Shown piece after piece: positions 39,867 through 48,606 of a stretch of 64,000 bases of DNA. The notes beneath the pieces were generated by a model. The model ran no database searches. It saw only the letters and a list, made by a program, of their open reading frames with translations, and was not told the DNA's origin. The position numbers were made by a program, and so were the translations under genes. Source of the stretch: Stappia indica (GTDB lineage: Bacteria > Pseudomonadota > Alphaproteobacteria > Rhizobiales > Stappiaceae); the NCBI RefSeq assembly GCF_001696535.1, contig NZ_MBQE01000002.1, forward strand, positions 620,001 to 684,000, written 5' to 3'. The first letter of the stretch is position 1, and each line of letters begins with the position of its first letter.

Positions 39867-40535
39867 ATGGACAGCGACCGACAGGTGCAGGGGACAGACG
39901 GCAGCACCGCGAAGGCCGGCGGGAAGGCGGCAATCCGTTCGCAAGCCTCGCGAATCCGCATTCTCGACGCGGCGCTGACGGTGATCCGCACGCGGGGATA
40001 TTCCGCAACGCGGGTGGAGGATATCTGCGAGGCAGCGGGCCTGACCAAGGGCGCCTTCTTCCATCATTTCCGCTCCAAGGAGGAGCTGGCGGTAGCGGCG
40101 GCGGACCACTGGGCGACCACCACGGACGGCTTCTTCGCCCGTGCGCCGTACCACGCGCTGGAGGATCCGCTCGACCGGCTGCTCGGCTACATCGACTTCC
40201 GCCGCGAGATTCTGGCGGGTGAGGTGCCGGAGTTCACCTGCCTCGTCGGCACGATGGTGCAGGAGGTCTACGAGACCGTGCCGGCCATCCGCGAGGCTTG
40301 CGACCGGTCCATCACCGGTCACGCGGCGGAGCTGGAAAAGGACATCGAGGCGGCCCGGCAGCTCCATGCGCCCGAGGCGACCTGGAGTTCGGAAAGCCTC
40401 GCCCTGCACACCCAGGCGGTGATCCAGGGCAGCTTCATTCTCGCCAAGGCGCGGATGGGAGCGGAGGTGGCGGCCCAGTCGATCGGACATCTCAAGACCT
40501 ATGTCGAGATGCTGTTTGGCCGAAGGAATCCCTGA
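39867..40535 (+). CDS. TetR/AcrR family transcriptional regulator
   Basis: This 222-residue regulator has the TetR helix-turn-helix 'RILDAALTVIRTRGYSATRV' then 'DICEAAGLTKGAFFHHFRSK' (about residues 32-75), and a helical ligand domain with two cysteines ('EFTCLVGTM', 'REACDRS'). The first 28 residues are a polar extension. The ATG at 39867 is preferred because upstream in-frame sequence runs through the operators. It probably controls itself and the NTF2-like and VOC genes that follow on the same strand. Confidence 0.9.
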   Translation: MDSDRQVQGTDGSTAKAGGKAAIRSQASRIRILDAALTVIRTRGYSATRVEDICEAAGLTKGAFFHHFRSKEELAVAAADHWATTTDGFFARAPYHALEDPLDRLLGYIDFRREILAGEVPEFTCLVGTMVQEVYETVPAIREACDRSITGHAAELEKDIEAARQLHAPEATWSSESLALHTQAVIQGSFILAKARMGAEVAAQSIGHLKTYVEMLFGRRNP

Positions 40536-40610
40536 GCAGGACCAATGGTTTGCAGGGTGCGAGGGCAGGGGGCGGAGGATCGGCGCAGCCGACGAAGGAG
40601 GAGCAGGACG

Positions 40611-41072
40611 ATGAACCTACATGCCAATGACGCGGCCGCCGAGGTCGAGATCCGTACGCTGGTCGCCGCTTGGTCGCGGGCCCTTGAAGCGCGCGACACC
40701 GAGGCCCTGACGGCCGCCTACACCGAAGAGACGGTGCTCTACGACGCCATTCCGCCCTATCGCACGGTCGGACGCGCGGCGATCAAGGCGGCCTGGGACG
40801 CCTGCATGCCCCATCTGCCGGAGCGGTTCGCCTCGCGGCACGAGGAGCTTGAGGTGAGTGTCGGCGGTGACATGGCCCTCGTCCACGGCCTGCACCGGAT
40901 GGTGCCGGAGGAGGAGGGGCATCCCTGCGGCACGAGCTCCATGCGCATCACCTCCGTGTTCCGCAGGGTCCGCGGGCGCTGGCAGGTTGTCCACGAGCAC
41001 GTCTCCGTGCCCTTCGACCCGATGACGGGGCAGGCCGCCTTCATCGCGGCGGATCGTGGTAGCGCCAAGTAG
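40611..41072 (+). CDS. NTF2-like (SnoaL/DUF4440-type) domain protein
   Basis: This 153-residue protein has the cone-shaped NTF2-like fold signature: 'LVAAWSRALEARDTEALTAA', 'TVGRAAIKAAWDACM' and 'VFRRVRGRWQVVHEHVSVP'. It has no signal peptide. Such proteins are small enzymes or binding proteins with varied functions, and are common beside TetR and glyoxalase-fold genes. AAGGAGGAG lies 12 bases before the ATG. The following VOC gene starts 23 bases after its stop. Function unknown. Confidence 0.82.
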   Translation: MNLHANDAAAEVEIRTLVAAWSRALEARDTEALTAAYTEETVLYDAIPPYRTVGRAAIKAAWDACMPHLPERFASRHEELEVSVGGDMALVHGLHRMVPEEEGHPCGTSSMRITSVFRRVRGRWQVVHEHVSVPFDPMTGQAAFIAADRGSAK

Positions 41073-41095
41073 CTGAAAATAAAGGGAGAGAAGAG

Positions 41096-41581
41096 ATGGA
41101 AAGCGTGATCGAGAGGGCCGCGGCGCAGGGCGTTCACAGCCTCAGCCCGCATCTGGTCTGCGCCGGGGCGGCGCAGGCGATCGATTTCTACACGGCGGCC
41201 TTCGGGGCGCACGAGCTGATGCGGCTCGACGGCGAAGACGGCCGCATCATGCATGCCTGCCTCCGGATCAACGGCTCGTCCGTGATGCTGGTCGACGAGT
41301 GGCCGGAGCGCGGCGTCAAGGGCCCGCGCCTGCTCGGCGGCAGCGCCGTGACCCTGCACATGATCGTGGAGGACGCGGATGCGGTCGCCGCCCGCGCGGT
41401 GGAGGCGGGCGCGAGCCTCGTCATGCCGGTGGCGGAGATGTTCTGGGGCGACCGCTACGGCCTCCTGGAGGACCCGTTCGGCCATCGCTGGGCGGTTTCG
41501 ACACCGGTTCGCACGGTTCTCGGCGACGACCTGCGCGAGGCGGCGAAGGGCGCGATGTGCGGCGAGGGGGCGCCGGCCTGA
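41096..41581 (+). CDS. VOC family protein (glyoxalase/bleomycin-resistance fold, PhnB-like)
   Basis: This 161-residue protein shows 'VCAGAAQAIDFYTAAFGAHE' near residue 21, 'GRIMHACLRINGSSVMLVDE' and 'WGDRYGLLEDPFGHRWAVST', typical of PhnB-like VOC proteins. The metal-site His/Glu positions are partly kept (H in 'GRIMHA', E in 'LLEDP'). GGAGAGAAGAG precedes the ATG. It may be a detoxifying enzyme or a small-molecule-binding protein. It is presumably induced with the NTF2-like gene by the ligand of the TetR regulator. Confidence 0.88.
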   Translation: MESVIERAAAQGVHSLSPHLVCAGAAQAIDFYTAAFGAHELMRLDGEDGRIMHACLRINGSSVMLVDEWPERGVKGPRLLGGSAVTLHMIVEDADAVAARAVEAGASLVMPVAEMFWGDRYGLLEDPFGHRWAVSTPVRTVLGDDLREAAKGAMCGEGAPA

Positions 41582-41605
41582 GGTAACGGGGCCTTTCCGA
41601 AAAAT

Positions 41606-41635
41606 GGCTCCGCGCCACGGGTGCGGGGCCGATTT
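41606..41635 (+). terminator. Weak terminator after the VOC gene
   Basis: GGCTCCGC (41606-41613) pairs with GCGGGGCC (41623-41630) over 8 bp with one G-T pair and a 9-base loop. A run of five A precedes and a short GATTT follows it. Confidence 0.4.
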
Positions 41636-41860
41636 CGCAGCCGGCCGCGATTTATTTTGCCCCCGCGAAAATGCGGCCTTGTTTTGGACACCGTTGCCGT
41701 CCATATATGCATCATCGATCTTGGCTGTTGAACTTTGTTCCTGAGCGTGCTTGTCGCGCGTCCGGCGATCTTCCTCTCTCAAAATCGATCTGAACCGTTT
41801 GCAGCGCGGGAGTTCGCGCGGCAGGCACCTACCCGTTCGCGATCTGAAAAGGAAATCGCC
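41636..41860 (+). promoter_or_regulatory. Long untranslated leader/promoter region of the cold-shock gene
   Basis: This AT-richer stretch precedes the csp gene. TATAT at 41704-41708 is a candidate -10 region with TTG-type -35 sequences (41679 or 41684) at non-ideal spacing, which would give a leader of about 150 bases. Long structured leaders are usual for cold-inducible csp genes. The ribosome binding site is AAAAGGAAA (41847-41855). Confidence 0.4.
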
Positions 41861-42070
41861 ATGAACACCGGTACCGTGAAGTTCTTCAACACCACCAAGG
41901 GCTTCGGCTTCATCGAGCAGGGCGGCGGTCAGCCCGACGTCTTCGTTCACATCTCTGCTGTCGAGCGCGCCGGCATGACCACTCTCGTCGAGGGCCAGAA
42001 GGTCAACTTCGAGATCGTCACCGATCGCCGCAGCGGCAAGGCTGCTGCCGACAACCTGCAGGCCGCTTAA
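41861..42070 (+). CDS. Cold-shock protein, CspA family
   Basis: This 69-residue single-strand nucleic-acid-binding protein has RNP1 'KGFGFIEQ' (residue 14 onward) and RNP2 'VFVHISAVE', with the aromatic side chains for RNA stacking. It acts as an RNA chaperone. Length is normal for a single-domain alphaproteobacterial Csp. The start at 41861 is fixed by the conserved M-N-T-G-T-V-K-F-F beginning; upstream in-frame sequence is leader RNA. A good terminator follows at 42181. Confidence 0.96.
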   Translation: MNTGTVKFFNTTKGFGFIEQGGGQPDVFVHISAVERAGMTTLVEGQKVNFEIVTDRRSGKAAADNLQAA

Positions 42071-42180
42071 GGACCTGCAGCGTCGGGCCGCGCGCTCCTG
42101 AAGCGGGCGCCTGGCGAACAAATCGTGCTTCTGAGCGCTGACCACGGATGTACTGGCAGCACTCATCGAGGCACATGGGA

Positions 42181-42205
42181 AAGGCCGGGCTCGCCCGGCC
42201 TTTTT
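42181..42205 (+). terminator. Rho-independent terminator after the cold-shock gene
   Basis: AAGGCCGGG (42181-42189) and CCCGGCCTT (42194-42202) make a 9-bp stem with the CTCG tetraloop, running into T5 (42201-42205). Confidence 0.9.
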
Positions 42206-42253
42206 GCATTTTAAATGGCGGTTTCCTGCGGACTTGACGCCAGACTGTCGGGT

Positions 42254-42607
42254 TCAGGCCGCCAGCTTTTCCAGCGTCGCCAGCAGGCGGCGCTCGGTTG
42301 AGGGCTTGCCAACATTCGGCGCCCTGGCGACCGCCTTCCCGGCAATCTGCTCCGGGTCCTCGTAGGCGCTGGTCAGTGCGAACGGAACGTCTTGCGCGCG
42401 CAAGGATTCCGCCACGGGCGTGACCAGCTTGCCTCCCAGCTTGACGTCCAGCAGGGCGACGGTGGGGGTCTCGTCTTCCAGCAGTTGCAGCGCCGAGGCT
42501 ACCGTTGCGGCCGGGCCGATGACCCGCCACCCCTGACGCTCGAGCAGCAATTGCAGATCCAACGCGATCATGAATTCGTCTTCGACGATGAGAACTGTTC
42601 CGGGCAT
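42254..42607 (-). CDS. Single-domain response regulator
   Basis: This 117-residue receiver domain has the acidic pair Asp10-Glu11 ('LIVEDEFMIAL'), the phosphoacceptor Asp54 ('VALLDVKLGG'), Thr79/Ser80 and Lys101 ('NVGKPSTERRL'). There is no output domain, so it works by protein contact, as a phosphate sink or as a phosphorelay shuttle. It begins 9 bases after the stop of the HWE kinase gene, its evident partner. Confidence 0.92.
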   Translation of the reverse strand: MPGTVLIVEDEFMIALDLQLLLERQGWRVIGPAATVASALQLLEDETPTVALLDVKLGGKLVTPVAESLRAQDVPFALTSAYEDPEQIAGKAVARAPNVGKPSTERRLLATLEKLAA

Positions 42608-42616
42608 GGCAGGCTT

Positions 42617-43624
42617 TCAACGCGATACATGGGCCTCCCCCAGCGGGATGACGATCTGGGTAACCAAACCGCCTTCGGCATAGTCTTGTTCCACATTCCC
42701 ACCGAGACTGTAGGCAATTGCCGCGCGGATGAGCCGGGTGCCGAAGCCGGTATCCTCGGGCGGCGTCACCGGCGGGCCGCCGTTTTCCGCCCATCTCAGG
42801 TGCAACTGGCTCGGGTTGTCCTCGAGCTGCCAGCCGATCCGCACCGTTCCTCCCTTGACCGAGAGCGCACCGTATTTGGCCGCATTGGTCGCCAGCTCGT
42901 GCAGCACGAGGCTCAGCGACTGGAGCGTTTGCGGCGCCAGGCGGATGGCGCTCCCGCTTTCCACGACGATGGCGTCCGGCTGCGGCGTGTAGGGCATCAG
43001 GACACGCTCCACCAGCGCCGAAAGCGCGCCTTCCCCCTGGTCCGAGAAGGCCAGATCCTGCGCATCGACCAGCGCCTCGAAGCGCCCGAGAAAGTCGTCG
43101 CGATACTCTTCCGCCGTGCGGTTTTCGGTGCTGGTCTGCCGCGCGATCGACTGCGTGACGCTCAGGAGGTTCTTCATCCGGTGGCGCAACTCGTCGAATA
43201 GCATCTCGCGAGCCGCATCGCGCTGGTAGCGCTCGGTGACGTCTAGAATTGACAGCAACATCAATCGGCTGGGGCTGTCGGGATGGTGCAGACGCCGCGC
43301 GGTCAGCAGCATCGTTCGGCGCCCCAGCGCCGGAAACTCGTGCTCTACCTCGTAGTTGATGATGGCGGCCGCGCGCGGGATGACCTCGACCAGCAGCCGC
43401 TGCAGGTCTGCGATGTTCCACTGGCCGTTGCCGAGCTCATGGAGCGGCTGGCCGATGGTTTCGTCGCGGTCGACCTGGAAGGTCTCGAAGAAGGCGCGAT
43501 TGGCGGTCTGGACCCGCAGCGTCTCGTCGAGGACGAGAAGCGGTTCGGAGACCGTATCGACAATGCCCTGGGCCTGGACGTGGCTGTTACGGAGTATTCG
43601 GTATAGCTCTTCCATGTGCGTCAT
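42617..43624 (-). CDS. HWE-family sensor histidine kinase with PAS domain
   Basis: This 335-residue soluble kinase has an N-terminal PAS domain (residues 15-130, 'VSEPLLVLDETLRVQTANRA') and an HWE-type kinase core. The phosphoacceptor is His148 in 'LFDELRHRMKNLLSVTQS', 'LHELATNAAKYGALS' is the N box, and 'LRWAENGGPPV' supplies the W-x-E that names the family. No membrane segment is seen, so the signal is cytoplasmic. HWE kinases in alphaproteobacteria often feed light, redox or general-stress pathways. Starts at 43624 or 43615 are both possible; AGGG precedes the first. Confidence 0.92.
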   Translation of the reverse strand: MTHMEELYRILRNSHVQAQGIVDTVSEPLLVLDETLRVQTANRAFFETFQVDRDETIGQPLHELGNGQWNIADLQRLLVEVIPRAAAIINYEVEHEFPALGRRTMLLTARRLHHPDSPSRLMLLSILDVTERYQRDAAREMLFDELRHRMKNLLSVTQSIARQTSTENRTAEEYRDDFLGRFEALVDAQDLAFSDQGEGALSALVERVLMPYTPQPDAIVVESGSAIRLAPQTLQSLSLVLHELATNAAKYGALSVKGGTVRIGWQLEDNPSQLHLRWAENGGPPVTPPEDTGFGTRLIRAAIAYSLGGNVEQDYAEGGLVTQIVIPLGEAHVSR

Positions 43625-43683
43625 CTGGAACCCTGTCTAACGGGTCAACGCACGTGGTTGCCTGGGGTTCCATCCGTCAGGAT

Positions 43684-45246
43684 TTAGAGGACCGCGCCGA
43701 TCTGCCAGGGCACGAATTCGTGGTCGCCGAGGCCCAGGGCCTCCGACTTCGTCTGTTCGCCCGAGGCAGCGGCGATCAGCCGATCATGGATCTCGCGGCC
43801 CTTCTCGGCCAGCGAAACGCCCGTTTCCAGCACGTCTCCGGCATTGACGTCCATGTCCTCGCGCATCGCCCGGTAGAGCCGGTCGCTGGTGGCGATCTTC
43901 AAGGTCGGGGCGGGCTTGGAGCCGAAGGCCGAGCCGCGCCCGGTGGTGAAGGCGACGAGCTGGCAGCCGCCGGCGATCTGTCCCGTCGCCGAGACCGGGT
44001 CGTAGCCCGGCGTGTCCATGAAGACGAGGCCCGGGCCCTTCACCTGTTCGCCGTAACCGACCACCTCGTTCAGCGGCGTGGCGCCGGCCTTGGCAACAGC
44101 CCCCAGCGACTTTTCCAGGATGGTGGTGAGGCCGCCGGCCTTGTTGCCGGGGCTGGGGTTCTGGTCGAGCGAGGCGCCGTTCTGCGCCGCATAGTCCTCC
44201 CACCAGCGGATGCGCTCGATCAGGCGGTCGGCGACTTCCCTTGAGGCCGCGCGCGACAGAAGCAGTTGTTCGGCGCCGAAGATTTCCGGGGTCTCCGACA
44301 GGACGACCGTTGCGCCCTGCGCCACCAGGAGGTCGCAGGCGATCCCGAGCGCCGGATTTGCGGTTATCCCCGACCAGCCGTCCGACCCGCCGCATTGCAG
44401 ACCGAGCTTCAGCGCCGAAACCGGTGTCGGCCGGCGGGCGGTGCGGTTCACCTCCGGCAGCAGCTCGCGCACGGTCTCGACGATCCGCTCGATGGTGGCA
44501 CGGGTGCCGCCGTTTTCCTGGATCGCAAGGCCGTGAAAGCGGGTCTCGGCGCCATCCGAGTAGAGCGCCTTCATCCGCGCCACCTGCATCACCTCGCAGC
44601 CGAGGCCGACGAAAACCGCAGCGCCGACATTGGGATGGGTCGCATGGCCCCACAGCACGCGCTGGAGAATCTCCCAGCCCGGGCCGTTTGAGGCCATGCC
44701 GCAACCGGTGCCGTGGGCGAAAGCGACGACGCCGTCGATGTTCGGCCAGTCGTCCAGCATGCCGGAGGCGTTGAGGATGTCGGCGGCCCGCCGCACCACG
44801 GTCGCCGAGCAGTTCACGGTGGCGACCAGCGCGATCATGTTGCGCGTGCCGGCGCGCCCGTCGGCGCGCTGGTAGCCGAGGAAGCTGCCCGCGATATCCC
44901 CGTCGTTGAGACGCGGGATCGCGGCGCGCGCCTCGGCCAGCTTGTCGGAGATGCGGTAGGCGCGCTCGTGCTCGCCGATCTCGCAATTGTGCGAATGGAC
45001 ATGCTCGCCGGCGGCAATCGGGGCCGTGGCATAGCCGATCACCTGTCCGTATTTGACGACCGGCTCGCCCGCCCCGATCGGGCGGCGGGCGATCTTGTGC
45101 CCCGGCGCGACGGCGGCCGAAAGCGGCGCTCCCAACTCCAGCGGATCGCTGCCGGCCTCCGCGCGGGCGGCAAGCACCGCGACATTGTCGCGTTCCGAAA
45201 GGACGAGCGGCGGACGGGCGGCGAGGCCGGTTTCGGTATCAGGCAT
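43684..45246 (-). CDS. uxaA: Altronate dehydratase (UxaA family)
   Basis: This 520-residue enzyme dehydrates altronate to 2-keto-3-deoxygluconate. The N-terminal 100 residues are the SAF domain ('HKIARRPIGAGEPVVKYGQV'), followed by the GD_AH catalytic part with 'GYQRADGRAGTRN', 'AFAHGTGCGMAS', 'GLGCEVMQVARM', 'LQCGGSDGWSGITANPALG' and 'MDTPGYDPVSATGQIAGG'. The Cys residues in these stretches are the presumed iron ligands. It is the last gene of the uronate operon and overlaps uxuA by 8 bases. No altronate oxidoreductase (uxaB) is present in the window. Confidence 0.93.
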   Translation of the reverse strand: MPDTETGLAARPPLVLSERDNVAVLAARAEAGSDPLELGAPLSAAVAPGHKIARRPIGAGEPVVKYGQVIGYATAPIAAGEHVHSHNCEIGEHERAYRISDKLAEARAAIPRLNDGDIAGSFLGYQRADGRAGTRNMIALVATVNCSATVVRRAADILNASGMLDDWPNIDGVVAFAHGTGCGMASNGPGWEILQRVLWGHATHPNVGAAVFVGLGCEVMQVARMKALYSDGAETRFHGLAIQENGGTRATIERIVETVRELLPEVNRTARRPTPVSALKLGLQCGGSDGWSGITANPALGIACDLLVAQGATVVLSETPEIFGAEQLLLSRAASREVADRLIERIRWWEDYAAQNGASLDQNPSPGNKAGGLTTILEKSLGAVAKAGATPLNEVVGYGEQVKGPGLVFMDTPGYDPVSATGQIAGGCQLVAFTTGRGSAFGSKPAPTLKIATSDRLYRAMREDMDVNAGDVLETGVSLAEKGREIHDRLIAAASGEQTKSEALGLGDHEFVPWQIGAVL

Positions 45247-46432
45247 GGCGGGTTCCGGGGTGGGAGAGGGCCGTGACGACGCCGCGCAGCTCGGCAAGCC
45301 CGCGCATGCGTCCGATCAGAGGATAACCCGGATGGGTGTCGCGGTCGAAGTCCGACAGCAACTCGTGTCCGTGGTCGGGACGGAAGGGGATATCCGCGTC
45401 CAGCCGGCCCTCGTCCCAGCGGCGCCGCTCCTCGGCCAGCAAGGCGGCGGCGAGCGCGACCATGTCGGTGTCGCCGGCAAGGTGGGCGGCTTCCTCGAAG
45501 CTGCCGTCCGGCTCCTTCGCCACGTTGCGCAGATGCGCGAAATGGATGCGCGGGGCGAACCGGCGGGCGATGGCCGGCACGTCGTTCGCCGGATTGGCGC
45601 CGAGCGAGCCGGAGCACAGGGTCAGGCCGTTCGCGAGCGTCTCGTCGCGGCCGAGGATCCAGGCGATGTCGTCGGCGTCCGAGACGATGCGCGGCAGGCC
45701 GAGAATGTCGCGCGGCGGGTCGTCCGGATGGACGCAGAGGCGCATCCCCAGCTCTGCCGCCGTCGGCACCACTTCATCGAGGAAGCGGGCGAAATTCGTC
45801 CGCAGCGCCTCCGCGTCGATGCCGTCATACAGCGTCAGCGCGCGGCGCAGGGCCGGGATGTCGTAGCGGTCATAGGCGCCGGGAAGCCCCGCCATGATCG
45901 AGGCGACGAGCTCCTCGCGCGCGGCCGCATCGCTGGCTTCGAACCACTGGCGGGCGCGGTGGCGCACCTCCTCCGGGTAGTCTTTTTCCGCGCCTTCGCG
46001 CTCCAGCATGAACATTTCCAGCGCGCACATGCGCGCCGCATCGAAGCGCAGGCAAGTGCCGCCGCCCCTGACCGGGCTCGCCAGGTCGGTGCGCGTCCAG
46101 TCCAGCAGCGGCATGAAGTTGTAGCAGACGGTGAAGATGCCCTCGGCCGCAAGATTGGCTAGCGACTGGCGGTAATTGGCGAAGAGTGGGGCGAGGTCGC
46201 CCTCGCCGCGCTTGATGCGCTCGTGCACCGGCAGGCTTTCCACCACCTGCCAGGAGAGGTCGAGGCCGCTGGCGGCGGTCAGGCCCTTGCGGTCGGCGAT
46301 GGCCTGCCGGCTCCAGATCTCGCCGTAAGGGATCTCGTGCAGCGCGGTGACGATGCCCCGCGCGCCGGTCTGCGAAATCTCGTGAAGCCCGATGCGGTCG
46401 AGCGGTCCGTACCAGCGCCAGCTTTCAAGCAT
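45239..46432 (-). CDS. uxuA: Mannonate dehydratase
   Basis: This 397-residue Fe2+/Mn2+ enzyme converts D-mannonate to 2-keto-3-deoxygluconate. Typical sequence includes 'LESWRWYGPLDRIGLHEISQ' at the start, 'NYRQSLANLAAEGIFTVCYN', 'RLCVHPDDPPRDILGLPRIV', 'LCSGSLGANPANDV' and 'PFRPDHGHELLSDF', which carry the His, Cys and Asp metal ligands. The ATG at 46432 gives the normal N-terminus and overlaps uxuB by 8 bases. Confidence 0.95.
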   Translation of the reverse strand: MLESWRWYGPLDRIGLHEISQTGARGIVTALHEIPYGEIWSRQAIADRKGLTAASGLDLSWQVVESLPVHERIKRGEGDLAPLFANYRQSLANLAAEGIFTVCYNFMPLLDWTRTDLASPVRGGGTCLRFDAARMCALEMFMLEREGAEKDYPEEVRHRARQWFEASDAAAREELVASIMAGLPGAYDRYDIPALRRALTLYDGIDAEALRTNFARFLDEVVPTAAELGMRLCVHPDDPPRDILGLPRIVSDADDIAWILGRDETLANGLTLCSGSLGANPANDVPAIARRFAPRIHFAHLRNVAKEPDGSFEEAAHLAGDTDMVALAAALLAEERRRWDEGRLDADIPFRPDHGHELLSDFDRDTHPGYPLIGRMRGLAELRGVVTALSHPGTRHA

Positions 46433-47885
46433 GACAGGCCTCGACCATGGTGCGTGCGCCCCGCCCGGCAAGGCCCGCATGGGCCTCGACGAGACGGGTG
46501 CGGAACGCCGTGTTGCCGGCAAGGCTTGCCGGAAAGATCTCGCGAAGCGCCAAGAGGGCGGCGACCTTGGCGTTCGAGCCTTCGGCCGCATCGCACAGGG
46601 CGCGCAGGCGCTCGGACATGGGATCGCGCACGTCGATGGGGTTTCCCGAAAGATCGGTGCCGCCGACATAGGTCATCCAGGCGGCGACCGCGAGGATGAG
46701 GCCCGACATCGGCCGGCCGGCGGCAAGCCCTTCCTCCAGCTGACCGAGAATGCGCTGCGGCAGTTTCTGCGAGCCGTCCATGGCGATTTGCCAGGTGCGG
46801 TGGCGGATCGCCGGATTGGCGTAGCGCTCCTTCAGCCGCGCCGCATAGGCGGCGAGATCGACGCCGGGCGGCGGGGTGAGACCGGGCAGGATCTCGTCGG
46901 CCCACAGGTGATCCAGAAAGGCCGAGAAGGCGGGATCCGCGACGGTGTCGGCGATGGTCTCGTGCCCGGCGAGATAGCCGAGATAGGCGAGCGAGCTGTG
47001 CGTGCCGTTGAGGCAGCGCAGCTTCATCAGCTCGTACGGGGCGACGTCCGCGACGAGTTCCGCGCCGCTTGCGCCAAGGTCCGGCCGGTCGCCGCCGACG
47101 AAATCGTCTTCGATCACCCACTGGCGGAACGGCTCGTGCAGCACCGGGCTTTCGTCGCGGCAGCCGATCAGACGGGCGACATGGTCGAGATCGGCCGGGC
47201 TTGTCGCCGGCACGATGCGGTCGACCATGGTGGAGGGGAAGCGCCCCTCCGCCGCGATCCATGCGGACAGGGCAGGGTCGATCCGCTCGGCCAGCTCCAG
47301 CACCAGGCCGCGCAGCATCGCGCCGTTGTGGGGAAGGTTGTCGCAGGTCAGCACGGTGAAGGGCTTCATCCCCGCATCGCGGCGGCGGGCGAGCGCGCGC
47401 ACCAGGAAGCCGAGTGCCGAGGCGGGCCGGGCCGGATCGGAAAGATCGGCCGCGATGTCGGGATGGGCGAGCGACAGGCGCCCGGTCGCCGGCTCGTGGC
47501 AATAGCCCTTTTCTGTGACGGTAAGGGTGACGATCCGGGTGGCGGGGGCGGCCATCAGCGCGACCACGGCTTCCGGGTCTTCCGGCGCGACGAGGACGCC
47601 GGCCAGCACGTCGACGATACGCGGAACCTCGCCGCCGGGGGCGAGCTCCAGCGCGGTATAGGCGAAGTCCTGCGGCGCCAGCCGGTCGCGCTGGTCGGGC
47701 CGCTTCAGCGAGACACCGACAATTCCCCAGTCGCCGCCGGATGCGGCCATCGCCTCGGCGACATAGAGGGCGCCGTGGGCGCGGAAGAAGGCGCCGAGGC
47801 CGAGATGGACGATGCCGGTGCCGGGGCGGGGACCTTCGCGGCGCGGCTTCAGGCGGGGCAGGTCAGCGGGCAAGCCAGCCTCCAT
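46425..47885 (-). CDS. uxuB: Mannitol dehydrogenase family protein, probable fructuronate reductase
   Basis: This 486-residue NAD-dependent enzyme belongs to the polyol-specific long-chain dehydrogenases. It has 'IVHLGLGAFFRAHGALYVAE' near residue 25, 'VLTCDNLPHNGAMLRGLVLE', 'TMVDRIVPATSPAD' and 'KLRCLNGTHSSLAYLGYLAG' with the catalytic Lys-Asn-His set. Between uxuA and kduD it most likely reduces fructuronate to mannonate; tagaturonate or mannitol activity cannot be excluded by sequence. Its start overlaps kduD by 23 bases. Confidence 0.9.
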   Translation of the reverse strand: MEAGLPADLPRLKPRREGPRPGTGIVHLGLGAFFRAHGALYVAEAMAASGGDWGIVGVSLKRPDQRDRLAPQDFAYTALELAPGGEVPRIVDVLAGVLVAPEDPEAVVALMAAPATRIVTLTVTEKGYCHEPATGRLSLAHPDIAADLSDPARPASALGFLVRALARRRDAGMKPFTVLTCDNLPHNGAMLRGLVLELAERIDPALSAWIAAEGRFPSTMVDRIVPATSPADLDHVARLIGCRDESPVLHEPFRQWVIEDDFVGGDRPDLGASGAELVADVAPYELMKLRCLNGTHSSLAYLGYLAGHETIADTVADPAFSAFLDHLWADEILPGLTPPPGVDLAAYAARLKERYANPAIRHRTWQIAMDGSQKLPQRILGQLEEGLAAGRPMSGLILAVAAWMTYVGGTDLSGNPIDVRDPMSERLRALCDAAEGSNAKVAALLALREIFPASLAGNTAFRTRLVEAHAGLAGRGARTMVEACHA

Positions 47886-48606
47886 CGACAGGGATCACCG
47901 CGCCGTGCACGTAGCGGGCGGCCGGGGAGCAGAGGAAGACGGCGGTGCCGGCAATATCCTCGGGCGCGCCCCAGTGGCCGGCCGGGATGCGGTCGAGGAT
48001 CGCGGCGGAGCGGTCCGGGTCCTCGCGCAGCGCCTTGGTGTTGTTGGTGGCGATGTAGCCGGGCGCAATGGCGTTGACGTTGATGCCCTTGGCTGCCCAT
48101 TCGTTGGCGAGGATCTTGGTTATCCCCGCAACCCCGTGCTTGGCGGCGGTGTAGGACGGCACGCGGATGCCGCCCTGGAAGGACAGCATCGAGGCGATAT
48201 TGACCACCGCGCCGCCCTCGCCGCGCGCCAGCAGGTCGCGAGCGAAGGCCTGGGTGGTGAAGAACAGCGCCTTGAGATTGACGTCCATCACCGCGTCCCA
48301 GTCGTCTTCGGTGAAGTCGACGCTGTCCCCGCGGCGGATAATGCCGGCATTGTTGACGAGGAGCGAATGTCCCGTGCCGGCGAAGACGTCGCGGGCCGCC
48401 ATCGGGTTGGCGAGATCGAGGGTCCGCGAGGTCGCACGGCCGCCGGCAGCTTCGATCGCGGCGACCGTCTCACTGCAGGAGCGGCGGCCGGCGCAGGTCA
48501 CTTCCGCGCCGGCTGCAGCCAGCGCGAGGGCGATGGCCTGGCCGATGCCGGTATTGGCGCCGGTCACCAGCGCCTTGCGGCCGGAGAGCGAGAAGGAGGT
48601 GCTCAT
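47863..48606 (-). CDS. kduD: 2-dehydro-3-deoxy-D-gluconate 5-dehydrogenase (KduD, SDR family)
   Basis: This 247-residue SDR enzyme has 'ALVTGANTGIGQAIAL' (residues 12-27), 'NNAGII', 'PSYTAAKHGVAGITK' with the catalytic Tyr/Lys, and 'NAIAPGYIATNNTKALRED' then 'RIPAGHWG', which is diagnostic of KduD. It interconverts 2,5-diketo-3-deoxygluconate and 2-keto-3-deoxygluconate with NAD(H), the step after KduI. The start overlaps the kduI stop as ATGA. Confidence 0.95.
   Translation of the reverse strand: MSTSFSLSGRKALVTGANTGIGQAIALALAAAGAEVTCAGRRSCSETVAAIEAAGGRATSRTLDLANPMAARDVFAGTGHSLLVNNAGIIRRGDSVDFTEDDWDAVMDVNLKALFFTTQAFARDLLARGEGGAVVNIASMLSFQGGIRVPSYTAAKHGVAGITKILANEWAAKGINVNAIAPGYIATNNTKALREDPDRSAAILDRIPAGHWGAPEDIAGTAVFLCSPAARYVHGAVIPVDGGWLAR

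Noticed and set aside
39261-40490. Minus-strand open frame opposite the TetR gene
   Set aside because: It spans the TetR promoter and gene antisense, with no family resemblance.
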